Notes under the pieces: generated by a model
Database searches by the model: none
What the model was told of the DNA's origin: nothing
Seen by the model: the letters and a program-made list of their open reading frames with translations, nothing else
Source of the DNA: Streptomyces sp. IMTB 2501
Lineage (GTDB): Bacteria > Actinomycetota > Actinomycetes > Streptomycetales > Streptomycetaceae
DNA: 64,000 nucleotides
Assembly: GCF_001953885.1 (NCBI RefSeq)
Contig: NZ_MQUS01000002.1
Location: forward strand, 310,001-374,000
Direction of reading: 5' to 3'
In this document: one piece after another, positions 24,371 to 32,534 of the stretch
Position numbering within the stretch: position 1 is the first letter of the stretch
Layout: each line of letters begins with the position of its first letter
Program-made: the position numbers and the translations under genes

Positions 24371-25312
24371 ATGCCCGAAGTCCTCCAGGCCCCCCTCGTC
24401 GTCGAATTCCCCTTCACCCGCTCTCTCGGTCCTGTCCAGAGCGCCTTCCTCACCGGCCTGCGCGAACGCGTCGTGCTCGGTGTGCAGACCGGCGACGGAC
24501 GCACCCTCGTGCCGCCCGTCGAGTACGACCCCGCCACCGCCGAGGAGATCCGCGACCTGGTGGAGGTCGCGCCCACGGGCACGGTCACCACCTGGGCGTG
24601 GAACCACGAACCGCGCCGCGGCCAGCCCCTCGACACCCCCTTCGCCTGGGTCCTGGTCCGGCTCGACGGCGCCGACACCGCCCTGCTGCACGCCCTCGAC
24701 GCCCCCGGCCCCGACGCCGTCCGCACCGGCATGCGGGTGCGCATCCGCTGGGCCGAGGAGCCCACCGGCACCATCACCGACATCGCCTGCTTCGAGCCGT
24801 ACGACGGAGAACCCGGACAACCCGGCCGCCACACGGGCGAGTTCGAGGACCCGCTCACCGGGATCGTCGCCCCGGCCCGCCTCGACTACACCTACTCACC
24901 CGGCCGCGCCCAGTCCGCCTACATCCACGCCCTCTCCGAGCAGCGGACCGTCGGCGAACGCTGCCCCTCCTGCCGCAAGGTGTACGTCCCGCCGAGAGGT
25001 GCGTGCCCCACATGTGGCGTGGCCACAGCGGAGCAGGTCGAAGTGGGTCCTCGCGGCACAGTGACCACCTTCTGCATCGTCAACATCAAGGCGAGGAACC
25101 TCGACATCGAGGTGCCCTACGTCTACGCGCACATCGCCCTCGACGGCGCGGACCTCGCCCTGCACGCTCGGATCGGCGGCATCCCCTACGACCAGGTGCG
25201 CATGGGCCTGCGCGTCGAGCCCGTGTGGACCGAGGGTGCCCGCCACCCCGGCCACTACCGGCCCACCGGCGAGCCCGACGCGGACTACGAGACGTACAAG
25301 GAGCTGCTGTGA
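24371..25312 (+). CDS. Zn-ribbon/OB-fold (DUF35) protein with duplicated OB region
   Basis: A 313-residue protein with two OB-fold halves. The N-terminal half (about 1-150) has no zinc ligands. The C-terminal half carries a rubredoxin-like zinc ribbon, RCPSCRKVYVPPRGACPTCG (about residues 198-217), then an OB fold (RGTVTTFCIVNIK). DUF35 proteins usually form complexes with thiolase-fold partners, for example ChsH2 with the aldolase Ltp2. The length and position match M. tuberculosis Rv3521, which precedes ltp4 and ltp3. Its stop overlaps the next gene's GTG (GTGA), so the thiolase-fold protein is coupled to it. It probably scaffolds or delivers acyl-CoA to one or both Ltp proteins. Confidence 0.88.
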   Translation: MPEVLQAPLVVEFPFTRSLGPVQSAFLTGLRERVVLGVQTGDGRTLVPPVEYDPATAEEIRDLVEVAPTGTVTTWAWNHEPRRGQPLDTPFAWVLVRLDGADTALLHALDAPGPDAVRTGMRVRIRWAEEPTGTITDIACFEPYDGEPGQPGRHTGEFEDPLTGIVAPARLDYTYSPGRAQSAYIHALSEQRTVGERCPSCRKVYVPPRGACPTCGVATAEQVEVGPRGTVTTFCIVNIKARNLDIEVPYVYAHIALDGADLALHARIGGIPYDQVRMGLRVEPVWTEGARHPGHYRPTGEPDADYETYKELL

Positions 25313-26379
25313 CCAGCGAAGAAGCCCCCGCCGTCCGGGACATCGCCGTCGTCGCCTTCGCCCAGACCGACCACCGGCGCTCCACCGAGGAGTCCTCCGA
25401 GGTCGAGATGCTCATGCCGGTCCTGCACCAGGTCCTCGCGCAGACCGGCCTGAAGACCGCCGACATCGGCTTCACCTGCTCCGGCTCCAGCGACTACCTC
25501 GCCGGCCGCGCCTTCTCCTTCACCGTCGCCCTCGACGGCGTGGGCGCCTGGCCGCCGATCTCCGAGTCGCACGTCGAGATGGACGGCGCCTGGGCGCTGT
25601 ACGAGGCCTGGACCAAGCTGCTCACCGGCGACGCCGACACCGCGCTCGTCTACTCCTACGGCAAGAGCTCACCGGGCTCGGTACGGGACGTGCTGACCCG
25701 CCAGCTCGACCCGTACTACGTGGCCCCCCTGTGGCCCGACTCCATAGCCCTGGCCGCCCTCCAGGCACAGGCCCTCATAGATGCCGGCCACACCGACGAG
25801 CCCGCGCTGGCGTCCGTCGGCGCCCGCAGCCGTGCCGACGCCACCGCCAACCCGCACGCCCAGCTCAAGGGCCAACTCCCGCACGGCGACTACGTCGTAC
25901 GACCGCTGCGCACCGGCGACTGCCCGCCCGTCGGCGACGGAGCCGCCGCCGTGATCCTCGCTGCGGGGGAGCGGGCACGTGAACTGTGCGCACGGCCCGC
26001 CTGGATCCGCGGCATCGACCACCGCATCGAGGCACACGGCCTCGGCGTCCGCGACCTCACCGACTCACCGTCCGCCCGGCTGGCCGCCGAGAAGGCCGGC
26101 GCCTTCGAACGGCCGGTGGACACAGCCGAGTTGCACGCGCCGTTCACCGCCCAGGAGGTCATCCTGCGCAGGGCGCTCCGCCTCGGCGACGACGTACGCG
26201 TGAACCCCTCCGGCGGGGCGCTTGCCGCGAACCCCGTCATGGCCGCCGGACTCGTCCGCATCGGCGAGGCCGCCGCCCGTATCCATCGCGGCGACTCCGA
26301 CCGCGCCCTCGCCCACGCCACCTCCGGTCCCTGCCTGCAACAGAACCTGGCCGCCGTACTCGAAGGGGATCCACGATGA
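25309..26379 (+). CDS. Thiolase-superfamily lipid-transfer-type protein (Ltp), first of pair
   Basis: A 356-residue SCP2-thiolase-like protein. It shows ADIGFTCSGSSDYLAGR, the acyl-CoA loop NPHAQLKG, and NPSGGALAANPVMAAGL in place of the thiolase GGxxxxGHPxGASG. The segment where thiolases carry the nucleophilic Cys (about residues 84-98, ISESHVEMDGAWAL) has no Cys, and the catalytic His of GHP is Asn. It is therefore unlikely to be a normal thiolase. By analogy with Ltp2 it may be a retro-aldolase or binding partner. It is coupled on both sides by GTGA and ATGA overlaps. It corresponds in order to M. tuberculosis Rv3522 (ltp4). Confidence 0.87.
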   Translation: MTSEEAPAVRDIAVVAFAQTDHRRSTEESSEVEMLMPVLHQVLAQTGLKTADIGFTCSGSSDYLAGRAFSFTVALDGVGAWPPISESHVEMDGAWALYEAWTKLLTGDADTALVYSYGKSSPGSVRDVLTRQLDPYYVAPLWPDSIALAALQAQALIDAGHTDEPALASVGARSRADATANPHAQLKGQLPHGDYVVRPLRTGDCPPVGDGAAAVILAAGERARELCARPAWIRGIDHRIEAHGLGVRDLTDSPSARLAAEKAGAFERPVDTAELHAPFTAQEVILRRALRLGDDVRVNPSGGALAANPVMAAGLVRIGEAAARIHRGDSDRALAHATSGPCLQQNLAAVLEGDPR

Positions 26380-27542
26380 GCAAGGAGCCCGTGGCCGTCG
26401 TAGGCGTCGGCCAGACCAAACACGTGGCCGCCCGCCGGGACGTGTCGATCGCCGGACTCGTCCGGGAGGCCGCCCAACGCGCGCTCACGGACGCCGAGTT
26501 GAGCTGGGCCGACATCGACGCCGTCGTCATCGGAAAGGCGCCCGACTTCTTCGAGGGCGTGATGATGCCCGAGCTGTACCTCGCCGACGCGCTCGGCGCC
26601 GTGGGCAAGCCCATGCTGCGGGTGCACACCGCCGGCTCGGTGGGCGGGTCCACCGCGCTGGTGGCCGCGAACCTCGTCGCCGCCCGGGTCCACGGCACGG
26701 TCCTCACCCTCGCCTTCGAGAAGCAGTCCGAGTCGAACGCCATGTGGGGTCTCTCCCTGCCGATCCCCTTCCAGCAGCCCCTCCTCGCCGGCGCCGGCGG
26801 CTTCTTCGCCCCCCATGTGCGCGCCTACATGCGGCGCAGCGGCGCCCCCGACACCATCGGCTCCCTCGTCGCCTACAAGGACCGGCGCAACGCCCTGAAG
26901 AACCCCTGCGCCCACCTCCACGAGCACGACATCACACTGGAGAAGGTCCAGGCCTCACCCATGTTGTGGGACCCCATCCGCTACTCCGAGACCTGCCCGT
27001 CCTCCGACGGCGCCTGCGCCATGATCCTCACCGACCGCGCCGGAGCCGCCCGCGCGCCCCGCCCGCCGGCCTGGATGCTGGGCGGCGCCATGCGCAGCGA
27101 ACCGACCCTGTTCGCCGGCAAGGACTTCGTCTCCCCGCAGGCCGGCAAGGACTGCGCAGCCGACGTCTACCGCCAGGCTGGCATCGCCGACCCGCGCCGG
27201 GACATCGACGCCGTCGAGATGTACGTGCCGTTCTCCTGGTACGAGCCCATGTGGCTGGAGAACCTGGGCTTCGCCGCCGAGGGCGAGGGCTGGAAGCTCA
27301 CCGAGTCCGGCGTCACCGAACTCGACGGGGACCTGCCCGTCAACATGTCGGGCGGTGTGCTCTCCACCAACCCCATCGGCGCCTCCGGGATGATCCGCTT
27401 CGCCGAGGCCGCCCTCCAGGTCCGCGGCCAGGCCGGGGAACACCAGGTGGACGGCGCCCGCAAGGTGCTCGGACACGCCTACGGCGGCGGCTCCCAGTTC
27501 TTCTCCATGTGGCTCGTGGGAGCGCGGCCCCCGGACTCCTGA
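26376..27542 (+). CDS. Thiolase-superfamily lipid-transfer-type protein (Ltp), second of pair
   Basis: A 388-residue SCP2-thiolase-like protein. VAVVGVGQTKHVAARRDVS opens the fold. The nucleophile region reads RVHTAGSVGGSTAL (82-95) with no Cys. The third motif is SGGVLSTNPIGASG, again Asn for the catalytic His. YGGGSQFFSMWLVG takes the place of the C-terminal CxGxG loop. All three usual catalytic residues are thus changed, as in the sterol side-chain aldolase family. The ATGA overlap couples it to the first Ltp gene. It matches M. tuberculosis Rv3523 (ltp3) in order and is the last gene of the run. Confidence 0.87.
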   Translation: MSKEPVAVVGVGQTKHVAARRDVSIAGLVREAAQRALTDAELSWADIDAVVIGKAPDFFEGVMMPELYLADALGAVGKPMLRVHTAGSVGGSTALVAANLVAARVHGTVLTLAFEKQSESNAMWGLSLPIPFQQPLLAGAGGFFAPHVRAYMRRSGAPDTIGSLVAYKDRRNALKNPCAHLHEHDITLEKVQASPMLWDPIRYSETCPSSDGACAMILTDRAGAARAPRPPAWMLGGAMRSEPTLFAGKDFVSPQAGKDCAADVYRQAGIADPRRDIDAVEMYVPFSWYEPMWLENLGFAAEGEGWKLTESGVTELDGDLPVNMSGGVLSTNPIGASGMIRFAEAALQVRGQAGEHQVDGARKVLGHAYGGGSQFFSMWLVGARPPDS

Positions 27543-27624
27543 AAGTCCTTCCCACGTGGCCTGTTGAGCATCGTGAGCGGTCGCTAGGCTGGCCCGCGGA
27601 CGACGAACCGGGAGGAGCACGGAC

Positions 27625-27867
27625 GTGGCCGAGAGCACCATCCAGCAGCAGCCGCTCGTGGGCTGGGACAAGCCGGACCTCGACCTCAGCAACGCCGAAT
27701 GGCAGTCCAGCAGCCGGGGGCTGGGCGATGTCCAGATCGCGTTTGTCGAGGGCTTCATCGCGATGCGCAACAGCGGCCGTCCGGAGAGCCCATCCCTGAT
27801 CTTCACACCTGCGGAATGGGGCGCCTTCGTCTCCGGAGCCCGGGAAGGGGAGTTCGACCTCACCTGA
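27625..27867 (+). CDS. DUF397 domain protein
   Basis: An 80-residue protein of the actinobacterial DUF397 family. The core reads AEWQSSSRGLGDVQIAFVEGFIAMRNSGRPESPSLIFTPAEWGAFV, matching the W.kSS...G..v.V......vrdS..p..p.l.f...eW..F pattern. Most DUF397 genes sit beside a helix-turn-helix regulator of the BldB/WhiJ type, and the pair modulates development. None is adjacent here, so this is an orphan. The GTG start is set by GGAGGAG nine bases upstream. It stands alone between the Ltp gene and the universal stress gene. Confidence 0.85.
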   Translation: MAESTIQQQPLVGWDKPDLDLSNAEWQSSSRGLGDVQIAFVEGFIAMRNSGRPESPSLIFTPAEWGAFVSGAREGEFDLT

Positions 27868-28028
27868 TCCTTCCCCGAGCGCCCGGCGCCGCACGGCCTA
27901 CGACAGCCGAACCGGGGGTGTTCCACGCCGATTTCCGGACACGCGACCAGCAGGACCCCGCCGGGACCGACGCCTGCGTCAGGCTGGTTCCAGCAAGGGG
28001 AAGGTCGTGTTCCGAAAGGTGAGGAACG

Positions 28029-28931
28029 ATGAGCACTGCACCCGTCATCGCCGCGGTCGACGGTTCGGACGACAGCCTGCGCGCACTGGAGTGGGCCTAC
28101 GACGCCGCCCGCCGTCGCGCCGCACCGCTGCGGGTGGTGCACGTACGGCAGTACGCCGCCTGGGGCCAGGCCGACGTGCTGGTCGCCGGGCCGCCGGAGG
28201 CGGATGGCGATCCGGTGCTGGACGACGTGCACGCCCGGCTCGCGGACCGCGGCGCGGAGCCCTGCGTGGAGTACGTCGCCCTGGAGGGCGTCCCGGGCGC
28301 CGTCCTGCCCGAACTCGGCACGGACGCCCAGCTGTTGGTCCTCGGTTCCCGCGGCCGCGGCGGCTTCGCCAGCCTGCTGCTCGGCTCCAACGGCCTCGCC
28401 GCCGCCCGGGACGCCGAGTGCCCGGTGGTCGTCGTACCCCGGCCCGACCGGCAGGTGCACGGGGACGGGCCGGCCGAGCCCGGGCCGCGGGTGGTCGTGG
28501 GTCTGCACGTCGACAGCCCCGACGACGGCGCCCTGGCCCTCGCCTTCGCCGAGGCCGCTGTGCGTGAGGCCCGGGTCCAGGTGATCGCCGCCTACCCGTG
28601 GCCGGCGCAGACCTGGTCCGCACCCGGCCAGATCCTGCCGCCCCAGGTCGACCAGGACATCCTCGCCGACGAGACCCGCGTCCTCGCCGAGGGCCACCTC
28701 GCCCCGCACCGCAAGCAGCACCCCCAGGTCCGCGCCGACGCCGAGGCGCTGCCCGGCGACGCGGCCGGCCGGCTCGTCGCCGCCTCCAAGGACGCCGAGC
28801 TGGTCGTGGTCGGCCGGCACCGGCGACGCCTGCTCGCCCCGGCCCGCATGATGGGCTCGGTCACCCAGGCCGTCCTGCTGCACGCGGCCTGCCCGATCGC
28901 GGTGGTGCCGCCGGAACCGCCGCAGGAGTGA
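28029..28931 (+). CDS. Universal stress protein, tandem UspA domains
   Basis: A 300-residue protein with two UspA domains (about 1-140 and 155-298). The first ends in LVLGSRGRGGFASLLLGSNG...ECPVVVVPRP, the complete G-x2-G-x9-G-S/T nucleotide-binding loop. In the second the loop is degenerate (VVGRHRRRLLAPARMMGSV), with Arg replacing Gly residues. The first domain therefore probably binds ATP and the second may only dimerise. Such proteins accumulate in hypoxia or stationary phase. A GGTGAGGAACG ribosome site precedes the ATG. No dormancy-regulator gene is adjacent. Confidence 0.92.
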   Translation: MSTAPVIAAVDGSDDSLRALEWAYDAARRRAAPLRVVHVRQYAAWGQADVLVAGPPEADGDPVLDDVHARLADRGAEPCVEYVALEGVPGAVLPELGTDAQLLVLGSRGRGGFASLLLGSNGLAAARDAECPVVVVPRPDRQVHGDGPAEPGPRVVVGLHVDSPDDGALALAFAEAAVREARVQVIAAYPWPAQTWSAPGQILPPQVDQDILADETRVLAEGHLAPHRKQHPQVRADAEALPGDAAGRLVAASKDAELVVVGRHRRRLLAPARMMGSVTQAVLLHAACPIAVVPPEPPQE

Positions 28932-29103
28932 GGCGGGCAGGGGGCCGCGGCCGCCTAGCAGACCGTACGGCGCCCCGCAATGCGTCCGGTGCCGAGCCGC
29001 ACGGACGCGGCTGTGGTGTCCCGCACCATGGTGCCGGGCCATAGGGGTTCGTACGGTTCCGCCACGCCCGGCGCTCCAGGCGCCGCCCGCGCACGAGCGG
29101 CCG

Positions 29104-29115
29104 GGACACGTGTCC
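29104..29115. promoter_or_regulatory. 12-bp palindrome GGACACGTGTCC upstream of the PHA depolymerase gene
   Basis: A perfect palindrome with a CACGTG core ends 16 bp before the ATG at 29132, just before the ribosome site AAAGGAGC. Its position would let a bound repressor block the transcript leader. There is no direct evidence for the regulator. Confidence 0.35.
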
Positions 29116-29131
29116 GCCAAAGGAGCCGCTC

Positions 29132-30397
29132 ATGCCCCTGCGCATGTTCAGAAAGCCGCCCGGAGCGCCGCCCCGTGCCCGCCTGCTGCCCCGCCTGCTG
29201 CCCCGTCTCCTCACCGTCGTCGCCGTCGTCCTCGGCACCGCGCTCGCCGGCCCGCTGCCCGCCGCCCGGGCGTCCGTGGGGCTCACCGAGGTGAGCGACT
29301 TCGGATCCAACCCGGGCGCCCTCACCATGTACGTGTACCGGCCCGCGTCGCTGCCCGCTCATCCGCCGGTCGTGGTCGCCCTGCACGGCTGCACCCAGAG
29401 CGCACAGGTCTACGCCGACAACTCCGGCCTGCCCCAACTCGCCGACCGGGACGGCTTTCTGCTCGTGTTCGCGCAGACCACGACCGCCAACAACCCGAGC
29501 CAGTGCTTCAACTGGTTCCAGACCACGGACAACCGGCGCGGACAGGGCGAGGCGCTCTCCATCCGGCAGATGGCGGGCCAGGCCGTGAGCGCCTACGGTG
29601 CCGACCCCCGGCGGGTCTACGTCACCGGTCTGTCCGCGGGCGGAGCCATGACCGCCGTCATGCTCGCCACCTACCCCGACGTCTTCGCCGCCGGAGCCGT
29701 CGTCGCGGGCCTGCCCTACGACTGCACCCGGGACAACAGCCCCTACACCTGCATGAACCCGGGCGTCGACCTCAGTCCCGACGCATGGGCCCAGCGGGTG
29801 CGGGACGCCGATCCGTCGTACACCGGGCCATGGCCGCGCGCGGCCGTCTGGTACGGCGACCAGGACACCACCGTCGTCCCGCGCAACGCCACGGAGCTGC
29901 GCGACCAGTGGACGGCCCTGCACGGCCTTGCCCAGACCCCGACCCGGACCACGAACATCGGCCCCGACGCCACCCGGCAGGACCAGTACCTGGCCCCCGA
30001 CGGCACGGTCGCCGTCGAGGTCGACCGGGTCCCCGGCATCGGCCACGGCACCCCGGTGGACCCGGGCACCGGCACCCAGCAGTGCGGCAGCACCGGCGCC
30101 CCCTACTTCCCGGCCTCGATCTGCTCCAGCTACTGGATCGCCCGGTTCTTCGGCCTGGACACCTCCGATCCGGGCGGCGGCGGAGGCAGCGGCGGCACCG
30201 GGGGTGGCAGCGGCGCCGCCTGCTGGACGGCGAGCAACTACGCCCAGGTACAGGCCGGACGGGCCACCACCAGCGGCGGCTCCACCTACGCCAAGGGGTC
30301 CCAGCAGAACATGGGCCTGTACAACACGTTCGTCACCCACACACTGAAGGAGTCACCCACGGGTTTCTACACCATCGCCGACAACGGCTGCCCCTGA
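29132..30397 (+). CDS. Secreted PHA/PHB depolymerase-family esterase
   Basis: A 421-residue exported enzyme. A Sec signal peptide covers about residues 1-48 (Arg-rich start, hydrophobic LLTVVAVVLGTALAG, ending PAARA). The type-1 short-chain PHA depolymerase domain has oxyanion VVVALHGCTQSA, nucleophile VTGLSAGGAMT (Ser around 173), acid region WYGDQDTTV and His in VPGIGHGTPVD. A Gly-rich linker (DPGGGGGSGGTGGGSG, about 346-362) joins a small C-terminal domain beginning CWTASNYAQV with a second Cys at the end. This is probably a polymer-binding module. The next gene is a likely oligomer hydrolase, suggesting extracellular polyester use. Feruloyl- or xylan-esterase activity is an alternative within this fold. 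Confidence 0.85.
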   Translation: MPLRMFRKPPGAPPRARLLPRLLPRLLTVVAVVLGTALAGPLPAARASVGLTEVSDFGSNPGALTMYVYRPASLPAHPPVVVALHGCTQSAQVYADNSGLPQLADRDGFLLVFAQTTTANNPSQCFNWFQTTDNRRGQGEALSIRQMAGQAVSAYGADPRRVYVTGLSAGGAMTAVMLATYPDVFAAGAVVAGLPYDCTRDNSPYTCMNPGVDLSPDAWAQRVRDADPSYTGPWPRAAVWYGDQDTTVVPRNATELRDQWTALHGLAQTPTRTTNIGPDATRQDQYLAPDGTVAVEVDRVPGIGHGTPVDPGTGTQQCGSTGAPYFPASICSSYWIARFFGLDTSDPGGGGGSGGTGGGSGAACWTASNYAQVQAGRATTSGGSTYAKGSQQNMGLYNTFVTHTLKESPTGFYTIADNGCP

Positions 30398-30444
30398 CAG
30401 AAGGTCAGCCACACCCGGGCATGGTGTTGTCCGACACCGTTGCG

Positions 30445-30467
30445 GGGGCCGCCGTCCTGGCGGCCCC
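30445..30467 (+). terminator. Intrinsic terminator hairpin after the PHA depolymerase gene
   Basis: GGGGCCGCC and GGCGGCCCC pair perfectly (9 bp) around the loop GTCCT. A smaller hairpin, GGTGT with ACACC, lies just upstream (30423-30438). There is no U-tract, as is common in Streptomyces. The element separates the depolymerase from the next gene. Confidence 0.7.
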
Positions 30468-30535
30468 ACACATGTTCCGCACACCTACAACACCCCTAGC
30501 CTCCAGCGCGTCCACCCACCGCCGGAGGAACCCGT

Positions 30536-31951
30536 ATGCCCACCACACCGCCCGGACGTCCCTCACGCCGAGCCGTTCTCCACGCACTGTCGCTCACCGC
30601 CGCCTGTCTGCTCCTGACCACCCCGGCGACGGCGGCCCCCACCGGCACACCGGACGAGCACTGCGCAGGCCGCACCCAGCTCCGGGTGCCCGGCGCCGCC
30701 CGTCAACAGTCCGACTGCCTGGACGAGCTGACCACCGCCGGCACCGTGGCCTCCGGCCACACCGACCCGGCCGACTACGCCGGTCTCACCCCCAAGGACC
30801 TGCCCACGCCCAGCGGCGTCCCCGGCATCCAGATCGACGGCTGCTTCCCGGACACCTCCACCACCAACACCGACCACGGCTGGCACCACGACGCCCAGTT
30901 CGTCATCCGGCTGCCCGACCACTGGAACGGCGGCCTGGTCGTCGCCGGAACCCCCGGCAACCGGAAGCAGTACGCCAACGACCGGGCCATCGCCGACTGG
31001 GTGCTCGCCCGCGGCTACGCCTACGCCGCCACCGACAAGGGCAACACCGGCACCGCGTTCTACCGCGACGGCCGGCGGCCCGGCGACGCCATCGCCGAAT
31101 GGAACACCCGCCTCACCCAGCTCACCCGCGCGGCCCGCGCCGTGGTCGCCCAGCGCTACCACCGGCCCCCGGCCCGCACCATCGCCACCGGTCTGTCCAA
31201 CGGCGGCTACCTCGTCCGCTGGCAACTGGAGCACCACCCCGAGCTGTACGACGGCGGAGTCGACTGGGAAGGCACCCTCTGGCGCACCCCCGGCCCCCAC
31301 CCGCTCACCTTTCTGCCGATCACGCTGCGCGACTACCCCACCTATGCCGCCGGCGGACCAGGAGCCGCCCGGGCCCAGGCCGCCCTGCACCGCGCCGGTT
31401 TCCCAGCCGGCTCGGAGTTCCTGTGGCCGTACCACTACCGGGTCTACTGGGACCTCACCCAGCGCGTCTACCGCGAGGAACTCGACCCCGGCTACGACGG
31501 CACCACCGAGGCCGGCACCCCGTTCTGCCGCTCCGGCACACCCGGCTGCGACGCCGACTACGACTACGCGGCCCGCCCGGCGGCCGTCCACCGCGCGGTC
31601 GACCGGATCGCCCTCACCGGACGCATCGGCAAACCGCTGATCACCCTCCAGGGCACCCTCGACGTCCTGCTGCCGATCAGTGAGGACTCCGACGTCTACG
31701 CGCGCATGGTCCGCACGGCCGGACGCGGAAACCTGCTGCGCTACTACCGCATCCAGGACGGCACGCACACCGACTCCCTGGTCGACGCCTTCCCCGACCG
31801 GCTGCGCCCGATGGTGCCCTGCCACCATTCGGCCTTCACGGCACTGGAACGCTGGCTGTCCGGCACCGCCCTCCCGCCCGCCGACCACACCGTCCCACGC
31901 CCGGCCGGCGCCACCCCGGCCACCCTGCTCACCAGCTGCCCTCTGGACTAG
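30536..31951 (+). CDS. Secreted 3-hydroxybutyrate-oligomer hydrolase/tannase-type esterase
   Basis: A 471-residue exported alpha/beta hydrolase. The signal peptide is about residues 1-34 (RRAVLHALSLTAACLLLTTPATA). The nucleophile motif is ATGLSNGGYLVRWQLE (Ser around 222). The acid is probably in TLQGTLDVLLPI and the His in IQDGTHTDSLVDAF. Cys residues at CFPDTS, CRSGTPGC and near the C-terminus suggest disulfides. Similar Streptomyces proteins are annotated as 3-hydroxybutyrate oligomer hydrolase or tannase/feruloyl esterase. The neighbouring PHA depolymerase favours the first. The start is fixed by GGAGGAAC before the ATG. A terminator upstream implies its own promoter. Confidence 0.75.
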   Translation: MPTTPPGRPSRRAVLHALSLTAACLLLTTPATAAPTGTPDEHCAGRTQLRVPGAARQQSDCLDELTTAGTVASGHTDPADYAGLTPKDLPTPSGVPGIQIDGCFPDTSTTNTDHGWHHDAQFVIRLPDHWNGGLVVAGTPGNRKQYANDRAIADWVLARGYAYAATDKGNTGTAFYRDGRRPGDAIAEWNTRLTQLTRAARAVVAQRYHRPPARTIATGLSNGGYLVRWQLEHHPELYDGGVDWEGTLWRTPGPHPLTFLPITLRDYPTYAAGGPGAARAQAALHRAGFPAGSEFLWPYHYRVYWDLTQRVYREELDPGYDGTTEAGTPFCRSGTPGCDADYDYAARPAAVHRAVDRIALTGRIGKPLITLQGTLDVLLPISEDSDVYARMVRTAGRGNLLRYYRIQDGTHTDSLVDAFPDRLRPMVPCHHSAFTALERWLSGTALPPADHTVPRPAGATPATLLTSCPLD

Positions 31952-32008
31952 GCCCTGCCTGGCGGATCGCCCGGGCGCCCGCACGCCACCCACGGCAGCG
32001 CGGGCACG

Positions 32009-32014
32009 TACCAT
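32009..32014 (+). promoter_or_regulatory. -10 hexamer TACCAT for a leaderless transcript
   Basis: TACCAT lies six bases before the ATG at 32021, with no Shine-Dalgarno sequence. The geometry matches the sites before genes 23, 18992 and 50812. Confidence 0.4.
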
Positions 32015-32020
32015 GGCCGC

Positions 32021-32518
32021 ATGTCGTTCCTCCGCCGCCGCAGCGCCACCCCCGCCGGACCCGACTTCGACGTGCTGGCCATGGACCCGGGCGACTGGCC
32101 GGGCAACCTCGGCGCGGGCCTGCTGCCCGCGCCCGACGGCACCTGCCAGGGTGTCTTCCTGCGCTACGACCTCTTCGGCGGCCGCGGCCCCGCCATGATC
32201 ATCGGCAACCTCCCGGAGGGCTCCCCGGCCCGGGAGGTCGCCGAGGACGAGATCCCCTTCGAGGTGGGCCAGCTGCTGCTGGCGCTGGAGAACGACGAGG
32301 AGGTCACCGTCGTCGGCGTCGAGGACACCCCGGTCCTCCAGGGCGACAACCTCCTCATCGTGCGGCGGCTGAAGCTGTCCGAGTCCCGGGTCTCCTGCGT
32401 CCAGTTCGACCGCAGCGACGGCGTCCTCGTCACCATCGCCGCCTGGGACCGCCCCATCACCGACGACCTGTACGCCCTGCTGAAGCCGCTCCCGGCGGAG
32501 CTTTTCCAGCAGGGCTGA
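32021..32518 (+). CDS. Conserved hypothetical protein
   Basis: A 165-residue acidic soluble protein I do not recognise. It begins with a short basic stretch (MSFLRRRS). A beta-rich body follows with repeated acidic turns (DPGDWPGNLGAGLLPAPDG, AEDEIPFEVGQLLLALENDEE, VGVEDTPVLQGDNLLIVRRLKL). There is no signal peptide, membrane segment or cofactor motif. The gene is monocistronic, apparently leaderless, and converges on the amidase gene with only 16 bp between stops. Confidence 0.75.
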   Translation: MSFLRRRSATPAGPDFDVLAMDPGDWPGNLGAGLLPAPDGTCQGVFLRYDLFGGRGPAMIIGNLPEGSPAREVAEDEIPFEVGQLLLALENDEEVTVVGVEDTPVLQGDNLLIVRRLKLSESRVSCVQFDRSDGVLVTIAAWDRPITDDLYALLKPLPAELFQQG

Positions 32519-32534
32519 GGCCCTTCGCGCGCGG

